A stretch of 64,000 nt of DNA from positions 2,108,001 through 2,172,000 of the forward strand of contig OZ240213.1 in the NCBI GenBank assembly GCA_965197555.1, given 5' to 3'. Below the pieces are notes generated by a model that did no database searches, had not been told where the DNA came from, and worked only from the letters and a program-made list of their open reading frames with translations. Shown piece by piece: positions 53,624-61,465 of this stretch (position 1 is its first letter; every line of letters starts with the position of its first letter). This stretch comes from G965197555 sp965197555. GTDB taxonomy: Bacteria > Chloroflexota > Dehalococcoidia > Lucifugimonadales > UBA3495. The translations under genes and the position numbers were made by a program.

Positions 53624-54865
53624 ATGGCAACTCCTAGATACGGCGACTTGATAAGGCTGGGACCCGACGGCGGCGAAGTCATGGAGGTGCTGAAACGAGT
53701 GCCGTTGGGTGCGGGAGTTTCACAGGGGAGCGTCAGCGAGGATGCTCTCCAAAATCTGTTGTTTCGTTTCCCAGAAACCCTTCCAATCGCCGCTATCGAC
53801 GCGACCTACGCCGGTGTGGTCCCGATTTGCCAAGAGTTGCGTACGCCTGCAGGCTTCGTTGATGCATTGTACGTCAACCCGCTGGGTCAGATTACCCTGA
53901 CGGAGTTCAAACTTTGGCGGAATCCGCAATCGCGTCGTGAGGTGATCGGTCAAATACTGGATTACGCGAAGGGGCTCGCATCCTGGAGCTACGAGGACCT
54001 GCAGCGCCAAGTGTCAATTTCGCTCAATGAGAGCGGCAATATCCTCTACAGCCTGGTTGACGCCCACTCCCCGGGAATCGACGAGGCGGAGTTCGTTGAC
54101 AATGTCACGCGACACCTGAGACGTGGTGAATTCCTGCTGCTCATAGTAGGCGACGGAATTCAGGAAGGTGTGGCGAACATAGTCGACTTCGTACAGCGCC
54201 ACAGCGGCCTGCACTTTAACCTGGCGCTGGTGGAAGCCGCCCTTTATCGGGATGCTCCCAATCACCTCATCGTCCAGCCCCGCGTCCTGGCCCGAACCGA
54301 GGTCGTGCAACGTTTCGTCGTCGACGGCGACTTTGTCAGAGAAATCACGCCCGAGGATGTCGAAATCCAGGAGGATGCCCTTTCGGACCAGGAGGAGGAA
54401 AACCTGCGTTTCTGGAGGGCTGTGGTCCAGGATTACTCGTTCGCGGACCCGACTGTAGCCGTACCTTCTCCCAGCAAGGAATCCACGTTGTATGTGCAGG
54501 TGCGGGGTTCAGGGTACGGGGACTGGGGCCTGTGTTTCGACGGGTACATGCAACGAAACGCTTCTTACATAGGCTGTTTTCTGATGGCTCGGAGGGACCA
54601 GCCACGGGCCGTCCGGATTTTCGATGAACTCCTGTCATCGCTGGACGAATTGAAAACGGAGTTGGGCGAGGAATTGGAGTTCTGGAATAATGCTCAGGGC
54701 CGTCCCCGGTTGGGATTTCGGAGGCAAGGGAGCTTGTCTTTCCTCGCTGGTAGCGAGTCCCGTGATAACTATGCAGAATCTGTATCATGGATGCGACACC
54801 ACCTGAATCGCCTGGTGAGCGGACTTCACCCGCGTATTCAGTCGATGCTAGAAGACGATGGATAA
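53624..54865 (+). CDS. Putative PD-(D/E)XK nuclease
   Basis: 413 aa. A first domain contains FVDALYVNPLGQITLTEFKL followed by WRNPQSRREVIGQILDYAKG, the D-(x)n-ExK arrangement of PD-(D/E)XK or DUF4268/NucS-like enzymes. The second half is a separate alpha/beta domain (FWRAVVQDYSFADP, WGLCFDGYMQRNASYIGCFL, ELKTELGEELEFW). Codon use matches the accessory island. Possible role in defence or plasmid competition; no partner methylase is adjacent. Confidence 0.7.
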   Translation: MATPRYGDLIRLGPDGGEVMEVLKRVPLGAGVSQGSVSEDALQNLLFRFPETLPIAAIDATYAGVVPICQELRTPAGFVDALYVNPLGQITLTEFKLWRNPQSRREVIGQILDYAKGLASWSYEDLQRQVSISLNESGNILYSLVDAHSPGIDEAEFVDNVTRHLRRGEFLLLIVGDGIQEGVANIVDFVQRHSGLHFNLALVEAALYRDAPNHLIVQPRVLARTEVVQRFVVDGDFVREITPEDVEIQEDALSDQEEENLRFWRAVVQDYSFADPTVAVPSPSKESTLYVQVRGSGYGDWGLCFDGYMQRNASYIGCFLMARRDQPRAVRIFDELLSSLDELKTELGEELEFWNNAQGRPRLGFRRQGSLSFLAGSESRDNYAESVSWMRHHLNRLVSGLHPRIQSMLEDDG

Positions 54866-54876
54866 GGCTCTACCTG

Positions 54877-54999
54877 AATCAAGTTGCACTTGGCACCTGT
54901 ATGCGCAATCTGCCAATCGTACTCAACAGCATGATGAAGTCAGGTCGGCATTGGGATCCTCGAACGGCTACGCCTCGACTCACAAGACGGTGGCTTTAG
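54877..54999 (+). pseudogene. IS110-family transposase C-terminal remnant
   Basis: The frame reads QVALGTCMRNLPIVLNSMMK then SGRHWDP, matching the C-terminal helix and WxP end of IS110-type transposases as I remember them. Nothing else of the element remains. About 28 recognisable residues. Confidence 0.5.
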
Positions 55000-55045
55000 C
55001 CCCACCTTTTGCAGTGGCCGATTCCCATTAGCGAAGCAAGGTGCG

Positions 55046-55669
55046 TTAGCTCTCAGGTTGCTTCAAGTAGGAGAGCAAGCGCTTATTCAGCGACTCTAAG
55101 AGGCCGAAGCCCTTCGGCTTTACTGTTTCCAATTGTAAGCTCTTCCACTCTTGGGATTCAGCAGAATCTAAGTAATCAGCCAGCCTTTCCACGAACTCCA
55201 ACATCAGCAAATTCGCCTCGATAAAGAACCTCGCTGCGAGAGCGAACCTGGTCTCGTTGTACTCAGGAACGATTCTGACCGTCCCTTCTCGATTCAAAGT
55301 GTCCTCTATCGCCCTGGGGCGAGGATGCGCAAAGGTACTCAAGAACCCATAGGTGCCCTCATAAGGCCCTTGCTCGCCCCAAAGACGCTTCAACCCACAT
55401 GGTAGCCTATTGTACATGGTAGAGAAACGCGGCATGGCTTTATTGGAGTCCAGCAACGCGTCCGCTGTCTCTAGGTGTTCCTTGCAGTCGTATGCCGCTA
55501 GCCAATCCTCAAACATTGCTCTCGTCAACGCGAAGGACTGCGTGTAGTAACCCACGATTTCAATGCCCTGCACGAAGTTGCGGATGAGGGCCTTCCGCTC
55601 CGGGAAGGTGCCTTCCTGGAGGAACTCCCGGAAGTCGGCCACGTACCCCTTGATCTCCTCGCTTTCCTC
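55046..55669 (-). CDS. Chimeric gene: recombinase tail fused to DUF5677-like domain
   Basis: Open from 55669 (preceded by TAG 55672-55670); GTG 55642 is a possible start. The first 40 codons (EESEEIKGYVADFREFLQEG, RKALIRNFVQGIEIVG) are the conserved C-terminus of a serine recombinase. From about 55549 it becomes YYTQSFALTRAMFEDWLAAY, LWGEQGPYEGTYGFLSTFAH and FIEANLLMLEFVERLADYL, a helical domain resembling DUF5677. The recombinase remnant shows that an element once ended here. Confidence 0.6.
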   Translation of the reverse strand, partial: EESEEIKGYVADFREFLQEGTFPERKALIRNFVQGIEIVGYYTQSFALTRAMFEDWLAAYDCKEHLETADALLDSNKAMPRFSTMYNRLPCGLKRLWGEQGPYEGTYGFLSTFAHPRPRAIEDTLNREGTVRIVPEYNETRFALAARFFIEANLLMLEFVERLADYLDSAESQEWKSLQLETVKPKGFGLLESLNKRLLSYLKQPES

Positions 55670-55700
55670 CTAATCTGGCATGTGGTCGCTGTTTTCGATT

Positions 55701-56105
55701 TCAACCCCCCGTCACCCGGACCCAAACAATCCCGTCAACGTGTTCGAAGTGCCCATCGGCTGAAACGAGATCGGCACCCGTTTCCATCGCGTGAGCCGCA
55801 ATCCAGACATCGTTTGTCGGAATTGGCCGCCCCTTGGCCTTCAACGCTGTCATTACCCGTGAGTAGCGGTCCGCAGTCACCCGGCCCACAGGAACGAAGG
55901 ACACGTAGGGACGTTCGAGAAAGGATCGAAGTTCTGCAAGGTTCTGCTCGAAGTGCGCTCCCTGCCGGAAGCCGAATAGCTGCTCACCCACCACAACAGC
56001 CGAGAACAGCACCTCCTCAGCAGCCTGTATCAGGTCTCTCACCTCATGGTCGCCCCGCATGAACGCGGAGTAGGCGTTGGAGTCCAGTAGAATCCTCATG
56101 TCCAC
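55701..56105 (-). CDS. vapC: VapC-type PIN-domain toxin
   Basis: 134 aa. PIN signature acids are in MRILLDSNAYSAFMRG, SAVVVGEQLFGFRQG, TNDVWIAAHAMETGADLVSA and DGHFEHVDG, so the Mg2+ site looks complete. It cleaves RNA when not bound by antitoxin. GTG 56105 overlaps the antitoxin by 10 bases; ATG 56099 is an alternative. Confidence 0.9.
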   Translation of the reverse strand: MDMRILLDSNAYSAFMRGDHEVRDLIQAAEEVLFSAVVVGEQLFGFRQGAHFEQNLAELRSFLERPYVSFVPVGRVTADRYSRVMTALKAKGRPIPTNDVWIAAHAMETGADLVSADGHFEHVDGIVWVRVTGG

Positions 56106-56359
56106 GCAGACTCGTCCACAGTCTCGAAGACCTCAAGGGCAGCATCGAAACTCTCTGCCTCATCTCGGCTCCATACGCCGAACAGGTCGTCTAACGAAGG
56201 CCCTATCGCATTCGGATTCCCCTTGCTGTCCGTTATCCCGGCGCCCTTCCTGAGCAGCCTCAACGCAGCCTGGTTCAGCGAGATTCCCTCCTGCTTTGCG
56301 AGACGGTGCATAATGGCGCTGAGTTCGTCGTCGAATCCCCTGACCGTAAGTTGGTTCAT
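56096..56359 (-). CDS. vapB: Antitoxin of the VapBC pair
   Basis: 87 aa. MNQLTVRGFDDELSAIMHRL with KQEGISLNQAALRLLRKG is a ribbon-helix-helix (FitA-like) N-terminus; the C-terminal tail (SLDDLFGVWSRDEAESFDAA) would wrap the toxin. First gene of the leftward pair; likely autorepressor. Confidence 0.85.
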   Translation of the reverse strand: MNQLTVRGFDDELSAIMHRLAKQEGISLNQAALRLLRKGAGITDSKGNPNAIGPSLDDLFGVWSRDEAESFDAALEVFETVDESAWT

Positions 56360-56519
56360 GTCGTGCTGCCCCCTTTCAGAGTCATAAATAGAGGCTCAAC
56401 GAGTCATTCTATTGGTCACTCACGCGCGAGTCAAGACCGGCTGGTCAATCTCTTACGTGGCCAGACGCCACCAGAGGAACGGCCCCAGTGACCCTCCACG
56501 GGCCCACAGGAAACCGGAA

Positions 56520-56732
56520 GTGACCGGAGGCGCCAGGCCTTCAAGCCCGCGCACCCGGCCGGAAGACCACCTAGTCTGCCGCCACTGCAACACGCCCATC
56601 CTCAAATGGTGGTCCGTCAAGGGCAGCGCCGGAAGCGTATGCGGCCTCTGTGGAAGCAGAGTCCACTTCCAGCCATGTGCACCCTGCCCGGCGAGCAAAC
56701 TCGCCAACCCCAAACCGAATTCACAAGAATAG
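56520..56732 (+). CDS. Small zinc-ribbon protein
   Basis: 70 aa from GTG 56520 (AGGAAA upstream). LVCRHCNTPILKWWSVKGSA and SVCGLCGSR make two CxxC knuckles, followed by QPCAPC. Function unknown; resumes the GC-rich, rightward gene style after the accessory island. Confidence 0.55.
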   Translation: MTGGARPSSPRTRPEDHLVCRHCNTPILKWWSVKGSAGSVCGLCGSRVHFQPCAPCPASKLANPKPNSQE

Positions 56733-56892
56733 CTTCTATCTAACAGTGTCCCCATCCCGTGTCCCCCGCAGACCGGAAGCGAACTCCAGGCCGGCGGACC
56801 AACCGGCGAGGGACTGACACCAGGTCCTTGCCCAACCCCGGAACGCCTCGATAACGTGGCCGGAAGCACAGCAGAAGCAGGAGACACCCACC

Positions 56893-57474
56893 GTGGAATT
56901 CCTACCGATCGCCCACCACATCACCCGACGCCACGAGCCGGCCAGGCTCTGCGACGGCCAACCCCCGGGTCCTGACGACATCCTGAACAACGACATGAGA
57001 GCCCTGCAGCAGGCCAGAGCCGCAGCCATTCTCTGTCCCACCTGCCAGTTGAACTCCGGCCACCCGCCGTTTCGCCTCCGGCCGGCACGCCAGGTCCGCG
57101 GGGTCCAAACCGTTGCCTACCTGTACACCCTCCAGGTCCAGAACCGCTTCGACGACATCCGGAACTGTCCCCACTGCCGGGAGAACCCCGAAGACCGCAA
57201 CTGCATGGCATGGAACGAAGCAAGGGCAGCGGCCATGATCCTCTACCGGGAAGCCAGACTGGTTGTCAAGAACACCACCGGAATCCTGGCCCAAGCAGGA
57301 AGCTTCAGCACCACCGTCTTCCGGTTCACGGACGGCTCCGTGGGATACCTGGCGCCGGAGGCGCCGCCCTGGGAAGAGGCGGGAGAACTCGAAGGCGAAG
57401 CTCTCAACCGGGCCATCCGAGCGCTGGAAAGGCAGGAACAGCCCGACACCTTCCGGAGGAGCGCCTTCACATGA
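56893..57474 (+). CDS. Hypothetical Cys-motif protein
   Basis: 193 aa from GTG 56893. Two CxxC elements (ILCPTCQLNSG and RNCPHCRENPEDRNC) suggest a zinc-binding fold; the C-terminal part has FRFTDGSVGYLAPEAPPWEE. The end overlaps the next ATG by 4 bases. Confidence 0.6.
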   Translation: MEFLPIAHHITRRHEPARLCDGQPPGPDDILNNDMRALQQARAAAILCPTCQLNSGHPPFRLRPARQVRGVQTVAYLYTLQVQNRFDDIRNCPHCRENPEDRNCMAWNEARAAAMILYREARLVVKNTTGILAQAGSFSTTVFRFTDGSVGYLAPEAPPWEEAGELEGEALNRAIRALERQEQPDTFRRSAFT

Positions 57475-57849
57475 ACAACCCACCCCGGCCCGAGATCCAA
57501 CTCAAGTACCTGGGCCCGAGATCCAACTCAAGTACCTGCTCCGGGTCTCGGACAGACAGGTCCCCAGGCTGACCGAAACCCTCAGAAACGCAGGGTTCAG
57601 CCTCGACCCTCAACGAGACCCCCCGACTTCATCCGCGGCATCAACGAATTCCTCACCAGAGAGAACATCACCTCCACCATCCCCGAAGCGCTCGAAAGTC
57701 TCCGGGAAACCGCCGAGCTTCTCAACCTGGCCGTCGACCAATTCCGGCGGAACGCCTTCAACGTGGACACCGCCTGGTGGCAGGACGAAGGCAGAGAGTG
57801 GACCCAGGCCCTCAGCCACCGCATCCAGGAGCCCCAGCCGGACGGATGA
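57471..57849 (+). pseudogene. Hypothetical gene broken by duplication and frameshift
   Basis: ATG 57471 reads MNNPPRPEIQLKYL; a 26-bp tandem copy (57513-57538) then breaks the frame. Removing one copy gives LLRVSDRQVPRLTETLRNAG. A second break at the CCCCCC run near 57620 (one C short) leads to DFIRGINEFLTRENITSTIP, LESLRETAELLNLAVDQFRR and the stop at 57849. The restored product is about 117 aa, helical, unrecognised. Confidence 0.6.
57487..57538. repeat. 26-bp perfect tandem duplication
   Basis: 57487-57512 and 57513-57538 are identical (GGCCCGAGATCCAACTCAAG and six more bases). It lies within a coding frame and breaks it. Confidence 0.9.
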
Positions 57850-57898
57850 CGACCCCGCACCACCCTTCTCATCTTAGTAACCAACGGGAGACGGAGCA

Positions 57899-58249
57899 AT
57901 GGACCGGATAGACTTGGACTGCGGATGCGCACTGGACCCGGACGGCGCAACGCGGTGCGACCGCCACCAGAACGGCGACCCCCATGCCGAGTTCAGCCAG
58001 GACGACCTCATCAGGGCCACCAACGCGGCGCGTATCGCCGAACATCTCCGTCACCGGTTAATGGTCAGGAACGCAATGGACGAAGCAGAGCGCAAGGCCT
58101 GGGACGCCTTCAGCCGGTACAAGTTCATCATGGGAGGCTATCACGCCGCTCAATGGGTGCTGCTCAACAAACTCCTGGAAGACACGCATCAACCCAGCCC
58201 GTTCACCGACCTGGTCAAGCTGGCCCGAGAGCACACCGTCAAAGACTGA
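57899..58249 (+). CDS. Hypothetical protein
   Basis: 116 aa; good GGGAGACGGAG site. MDRIDLDCGCALDPDGATRC and DRHQNGD suggest a small metal-binding N-terminus; the rest is helical (AWDAFSRYKFIMGGYHAAQW). Its 3' end is partly duplicated at 58795. Confidence 0.6.
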   Translation: MDRIDLDCGCALDPDGATRCDRHQNGDPHAEFSQDDLIRATNAARIAEHLRHRLMVRNAMDEAERKAWDAFSRYKFIMGGYHAAQWVLLNKLLEDTHQPSPFTDLVKLAREHTVKD

Positions 58250-58321
58250 TTTTCCCACCATCCCAAGGGCAACCTCACCCGCTTGAGCAACAGATACCAT
58301 CCAATCGGAGGCAAACAGCAC

Positions 58322-58741
58322 GTGGACACTTTCACTCAGGAAAACACCCAAGCCACCTTCCTCATCTCCGTCCCCAATACCCAAGTCCAGGACCTGGCCG
58401 AAGCCTTGAAACAGGCTGGAATCGAGTTCAGAGGCAGGAACGGACTGATAGCAATAAACCAGTCCTTCGACCCAAGCATCATAGGGCCTCAGGTGGGCCA
58501 GGGATGGGAGATTCCATACCTCGTTGCAGGGGTGAACGAGTACCTCGAAGAACAGGGACTCACGCCGACCGTCCCCCCAAACCACCAGGACTGGTCATAC
58601 CCGCAGAGTGCAGAACTCATCCACCTCGCTATCAACCGGTTCTGCTGGCGGGAAGACTACAGAGTGAAGACCGCCGAATGGCACGAGCTCGGCCACAGCT
58701 GGCAGGAAATCACCCGGGAATACCCCAACCTGTTCGGATAA
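58322..58741 (+). CDS. Hypothetical protein
   Basis: 139 aa from GTG 58322 (GGAGG upstream); TTG 58283 is a poorer start. ATFLISVPNTQVQDLAEALK is a beta-alpha unit, followed by FRGRNGLIAINQSFDPS. The C-terminus (WHELGHSWQEITREYPNLFG) has HELGH by chance or as a degenerate zincin; I would not call a protease. Part of its 5' end is copied at 58835. Confidence 0.55.
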   Translation: MDTFTQENTQATFLISVPNTQVQDLAEALKQAGIEFRGRNGLIAINQSFDPSIIGPQVGQGWEIPYLVAGVNEYLEEQGLTPTVPPNHQDWSYPQSAELIHLAINRFCWREDYRVKTAEWHELGHSWQEITREYPNLFG

Positions 58742-58784
58742 CCCCGGAACCGGGAGAATCAGCCGGAGAACAATCGAATGAGAA

Positions 58785-58905
58785 AGGACCACCTGCTCAA
58801 GCTGGCCCGAGAGCGTACCGTCAAAGACTAATTTACTTATCTCCGTCCTCAACACCCAAGCTCAGGACCTGGCCCAAGCCAGCCCACAGCAGCTTCTCCC
58901 CTGCT
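58785..58905. repeat. Mosaic partial copy of upstream gene ends
   Basis: 58795-58833 resembles 58213-58253 (AAGCTGGCCCGAGAGC, then ACCGTCAAAGACT) and 58835-58880 resembles 58364-58405 (TCTCCGTCC...CAGGACCTGGCC). The piece between them in the original is deleted in this copy. A decayed duplication of the gene junction. The stretch 58742-59049 holds nothing else. Confidence 0.6.
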
Positions 58906-59049
58906 CCTTCCCCTGCTCCTTCCCCTGCGGCCCGCACCTGCGGGCAGTCCTCACGGGACCCGGTCCTGGACACCCTCGACCGGGAAAACGAACCCCCGTC
59001 GCCAGCCCGTAGGATGAAGGAAGAAACACAAGGCGACGAGGTGAACATC

Positions 59050-59541
59050 ATGCCAAGAGACCCCGAGTCCTACTCAGCCAGATACGACTACGAGGAAGAA
59101 CACCTCAAGCAGGACCGGTACATGGAAGCCCAGCACGACCTCGCCTCCGGCACCCCCAGCATAGAGTCCCTGGACTACCTCCTGCACCAGCACCGCAGGG
59201 ACAACGTTCATGAGCCCGAGACCACCTGGAACGCCATCCAAGACGGGATGGAAGCGGACAAGCGAGCCCTGGGAACCTACTCCCAAGACATCCAACGGGA
59301 AATCCTGGAGGAAACGGACCTGAGAAGGGACTTCATCCTCCGGGACGACCTGCTCATGGAAAGAACCGACAACATACGGACGGAGCTGAACGCCCGGGCC
59401 GTCGACTACATCCTCCAACGTTCTCCACAGCCGGAGCCCGAGCAGCTCAAAGACCTGTTCCAAATGGCGGAACGGGGGCAGTGGGACGAGATCCCAGCAA
59501 TACTCGGAGCCTCCGGAAGGACCCCAAGAGAAGACCCATAG
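59050..59541 (+). CDS. Hypothetical helical protein
   Basis: 163 aa from ATG 59050 with GAGGTG six bases upstream (GTG 59041 and ATG 59014 also possible). Highly charged helices (YEEEHLKQDRYMEAQHDLAS, DIQREILEETDLRRDFILRD). Unrecognised. Confidence 0.55.
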   Translation: MPRDPESYSARYDYEEEHLKQDRYMEAQHDLASGTPSIESLDYLLHQHRRDNVHEPETTWNAIQDGMEADKRALGTYSQDIQREILEETDLRRDFILRDDLLMERTDNIRTELNARAVDYILQRSPQPEPEQLKDLFQMAERGQWDEIPAILGASGRTPREDP

Positions 59542-60070
59542 CCTCCCGGGTATTCCCTTTTTCGAGGTAGTCCAACGGCTACGATAATATAGGCAGTCAA
59601 GACACCAACGGCCAAGATCGTGCCAGTTGTAATCAACCCGATGCTTGTCGCTGACTGCTCAACCATCCCACGTTGCTCCGTCCATCGGCGGGTCGCCCTA
59701 GCCCTCATTTTCTGATCGTCCGAGCGGGAGTGGCGATATTTTTCGTCCGTACGGAGAACGGTACAAGAGTCAACCTTAAACGTTTCCTCGTGTCCATAGT
59801 CTTCCTCCTGGTCGCCTTGCAAGCATTTGCTCTGGGTACAGCAAGCGAGGGTCCTGCCCCAAGAAAACTGGACCAGCCGAAAGGCGAGTTTTATGGGAAG
59901 ATCTAACCTGACGCTTGCGAATTGCGATGAGCCAGAAAGCCTATCCAGCTGCCCTGCATATCAAAGATCGCCAGAGAAAATGATCCGGACAAAGAGCGAA
60001 ACACTATCCAGCAGTCCGAACATACGCAACATCACTAAGGTCCCAACTCCACCCATACTCAGGAAGAGAG
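59542..60070. other. Largely non-coding stretch
   Basis: No confident gene. One + frame ends at 59906 with a signal-peptide-like run (RFLVSIVFLLVALQAFALGT) and KGEFYGKI but lacks a good start; a - frame from about 59710 has a membrane-helix-like part (LITTGTILAVGVLTAYIIVA). Either could be a small membrane or secreted protein. Confidence 0.3.
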
Positions 60071-60340
60071 ATGATGAACCCAGCCAAAGTGACCAAAATA
60101 TGTCTCTGGGGAGGCCTAGCCACCGTTCTCGCCGGGATACTCCTGTTCGGAGGCGGCTGCATGGCCACAATCACCGCACCATTCTACCCATATGGAGAAC
60201 CTCGAGGAGCACCGGTCTCGTGGGCGGGAATAGTGTTTCTGATAATAGGAACCCTGATGGCCATATGCGGGGCCTCCATCAAGGCACTAGGCCTGGGAAA
60301 CAGGACCAGACCCAAACACGAGACCACAGACCCTGAGTGA
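60071..60340 (+). CDS. Small membrane protein
   Basis: 89 aa; ATG ATG at 60071 with AGGAAGAGAG upstream. Two hydrophobic helices (LWGGLATVLAGILLFGGG and WAGIVFLIIGTLMAICGASI) and a polar tail. Similar in layout to the two membrane proteins that follow. Confidence 0.6.
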   Translation: MMNPAKVTKICLWGGLATVLAGILLFGGGCMATITAPFYPYGEPRGAPVSWAGIVFLIIGTLMAICGASIKALGLGNRTRPKHETTDPE

Positions 60341-60410
60341 AAATCCGTCTGAAATTTTCTCTCCACGAAAGCCGCGCAGCCATAGACCCTCATTCGCAAG
60401 AGGCATTGAA

Positions 60411-60610
60411 ATGAGAGACCAGAGCAGACTGAGTTCCCCCTAGCAATCAGCGCCCTACTGGGCGGGATCACCTGCACAATGGTCGGCATTGCGTTCGGCA
60501 CGGGCCAAACCGGCATCTTCCTCATGTCCTCCATAGGAGGCTCATGCCTGGTCATCCCAGTGTTGATCGGCGCCATTAGCTACTGCCTAGACTCCCAGAA
60601 TGACCTCTAG
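60411..60610 (+). CDS. Small membrane protein, frame break
   Basis: ATG 60411 (AGAGG upstream) reads MRDQSRLSSP then stops; the adjacent frame continues EFPLAISALLGGITCTMVGI, TGIFLMSSIGGSCLVIPVLI and GAISYCLDSQNDL to TAG 60608. Restoring one base near 60431 gives a two-helix membrane protein of about 66 aa, like its neighbours. Confidence 0.5.
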
Positions 60611-60857
60611 AAGAACCCGTCGCTGGGGACACAGATCCAGATGCCCCTCCCAAAGATAGCCAGCCCGGCACCCACAACTCGAGCGTCCACACGCCCCGAT
60701 TAACACAGCACATATCCAAGCCCCACGCCCAGGCGCGGGGACGAAACCCCTGACACTCAGAAATAGCAACTGTTCAAACCCACTCGCTATACTCGCAGCC
60801 AACACCGGGACGCTGAGAGAACTCATGACACAACTTGACCGCTAGGAAGTGATCCGA

Positions 60858-61139
60858 ATGAGACCGTTCATAGCAAGGTTCACCGCCAGGAAACTCGCCA
60901 AGTACCGGAGACAGAGCCGGGATTACAAAATCCTTGGCCTGGCGTGGTGCAGCCTGTTTCTCACCGGCGGTTCCGCTTTACTGTTCCTCGTAGCCAGCGA
61001 CAGGTCCTGGGACTCGGTACTCACTCCCATCGCCGCAGGCATCATGGGGTTGATGATCATATTGGGAGCATCTGCGCCATTCTGGAATATTCCGCCAGCA
61101 TTGGACGCCGACTCAAGTGGGCCCGTAACGGAGGCCTAG
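60858..61139 (+). CDS. Small membrane protein
   Basis: 93 aa from ATG 60858 (AGGAAGTG eight bases upstream). Basic N-terminus (RFTARKLAKYRRQSRDYK), then two helices (ILGLAWCSLFLTGGSALLFL and LTPIAAGIMGLMIILGASAP). Third of three similar membrane genes. Nothing is seen in 60611-60857. Confidence 0.6.
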   Translation: MRPFIARFTARKLAKYRRQSRDYKILGLAWCSLFLTGGSALLFLVASDRSWDSVLTPIAAGIMGLMIILGASAPFWNIPPALDADSSGPVTEA

Positions 61140-61465
61140 GCAACAGTCTATTAAGGGCCATGGACGGAGGAAATAGAAAGAGAACCCGCATGAACCACCT
61201 GCTAAGAACAAAGAACTATGCCCTGAACAAGAGATACAATGAATCACTAGGAAATCCGAGTAAAAGGCGGACGCTTGGGCCCTCCTGAACGGACACCCAT
61301 CTCGACCCAAGCACCATCGACACGAAGATAACCCAGCAGAGCGTCGAGGACGACCAGCTGTCCCCAGTGGACGCAGTCAGGCGTATGGAGCAAGGCAACT
61401 CCCCACACATGGATATGACGGGATAGCATTGAAGAGACGGTTACACCAATACGCAAGGAGCCGAA
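61140..61465. other. Intergenic stretch, no gene seen
   Basis: 326 bases with only short frames without ribosome sites; presumably the promoter region of the lipoprotein gene that follows. Confidence 0.5.

Noticed and set aside
58660..58741. HExxH protease motif (HELGH) in the 58322 protein
   Set aside because: It lies at the extreme C-terminus with no third ligand or zincin context.
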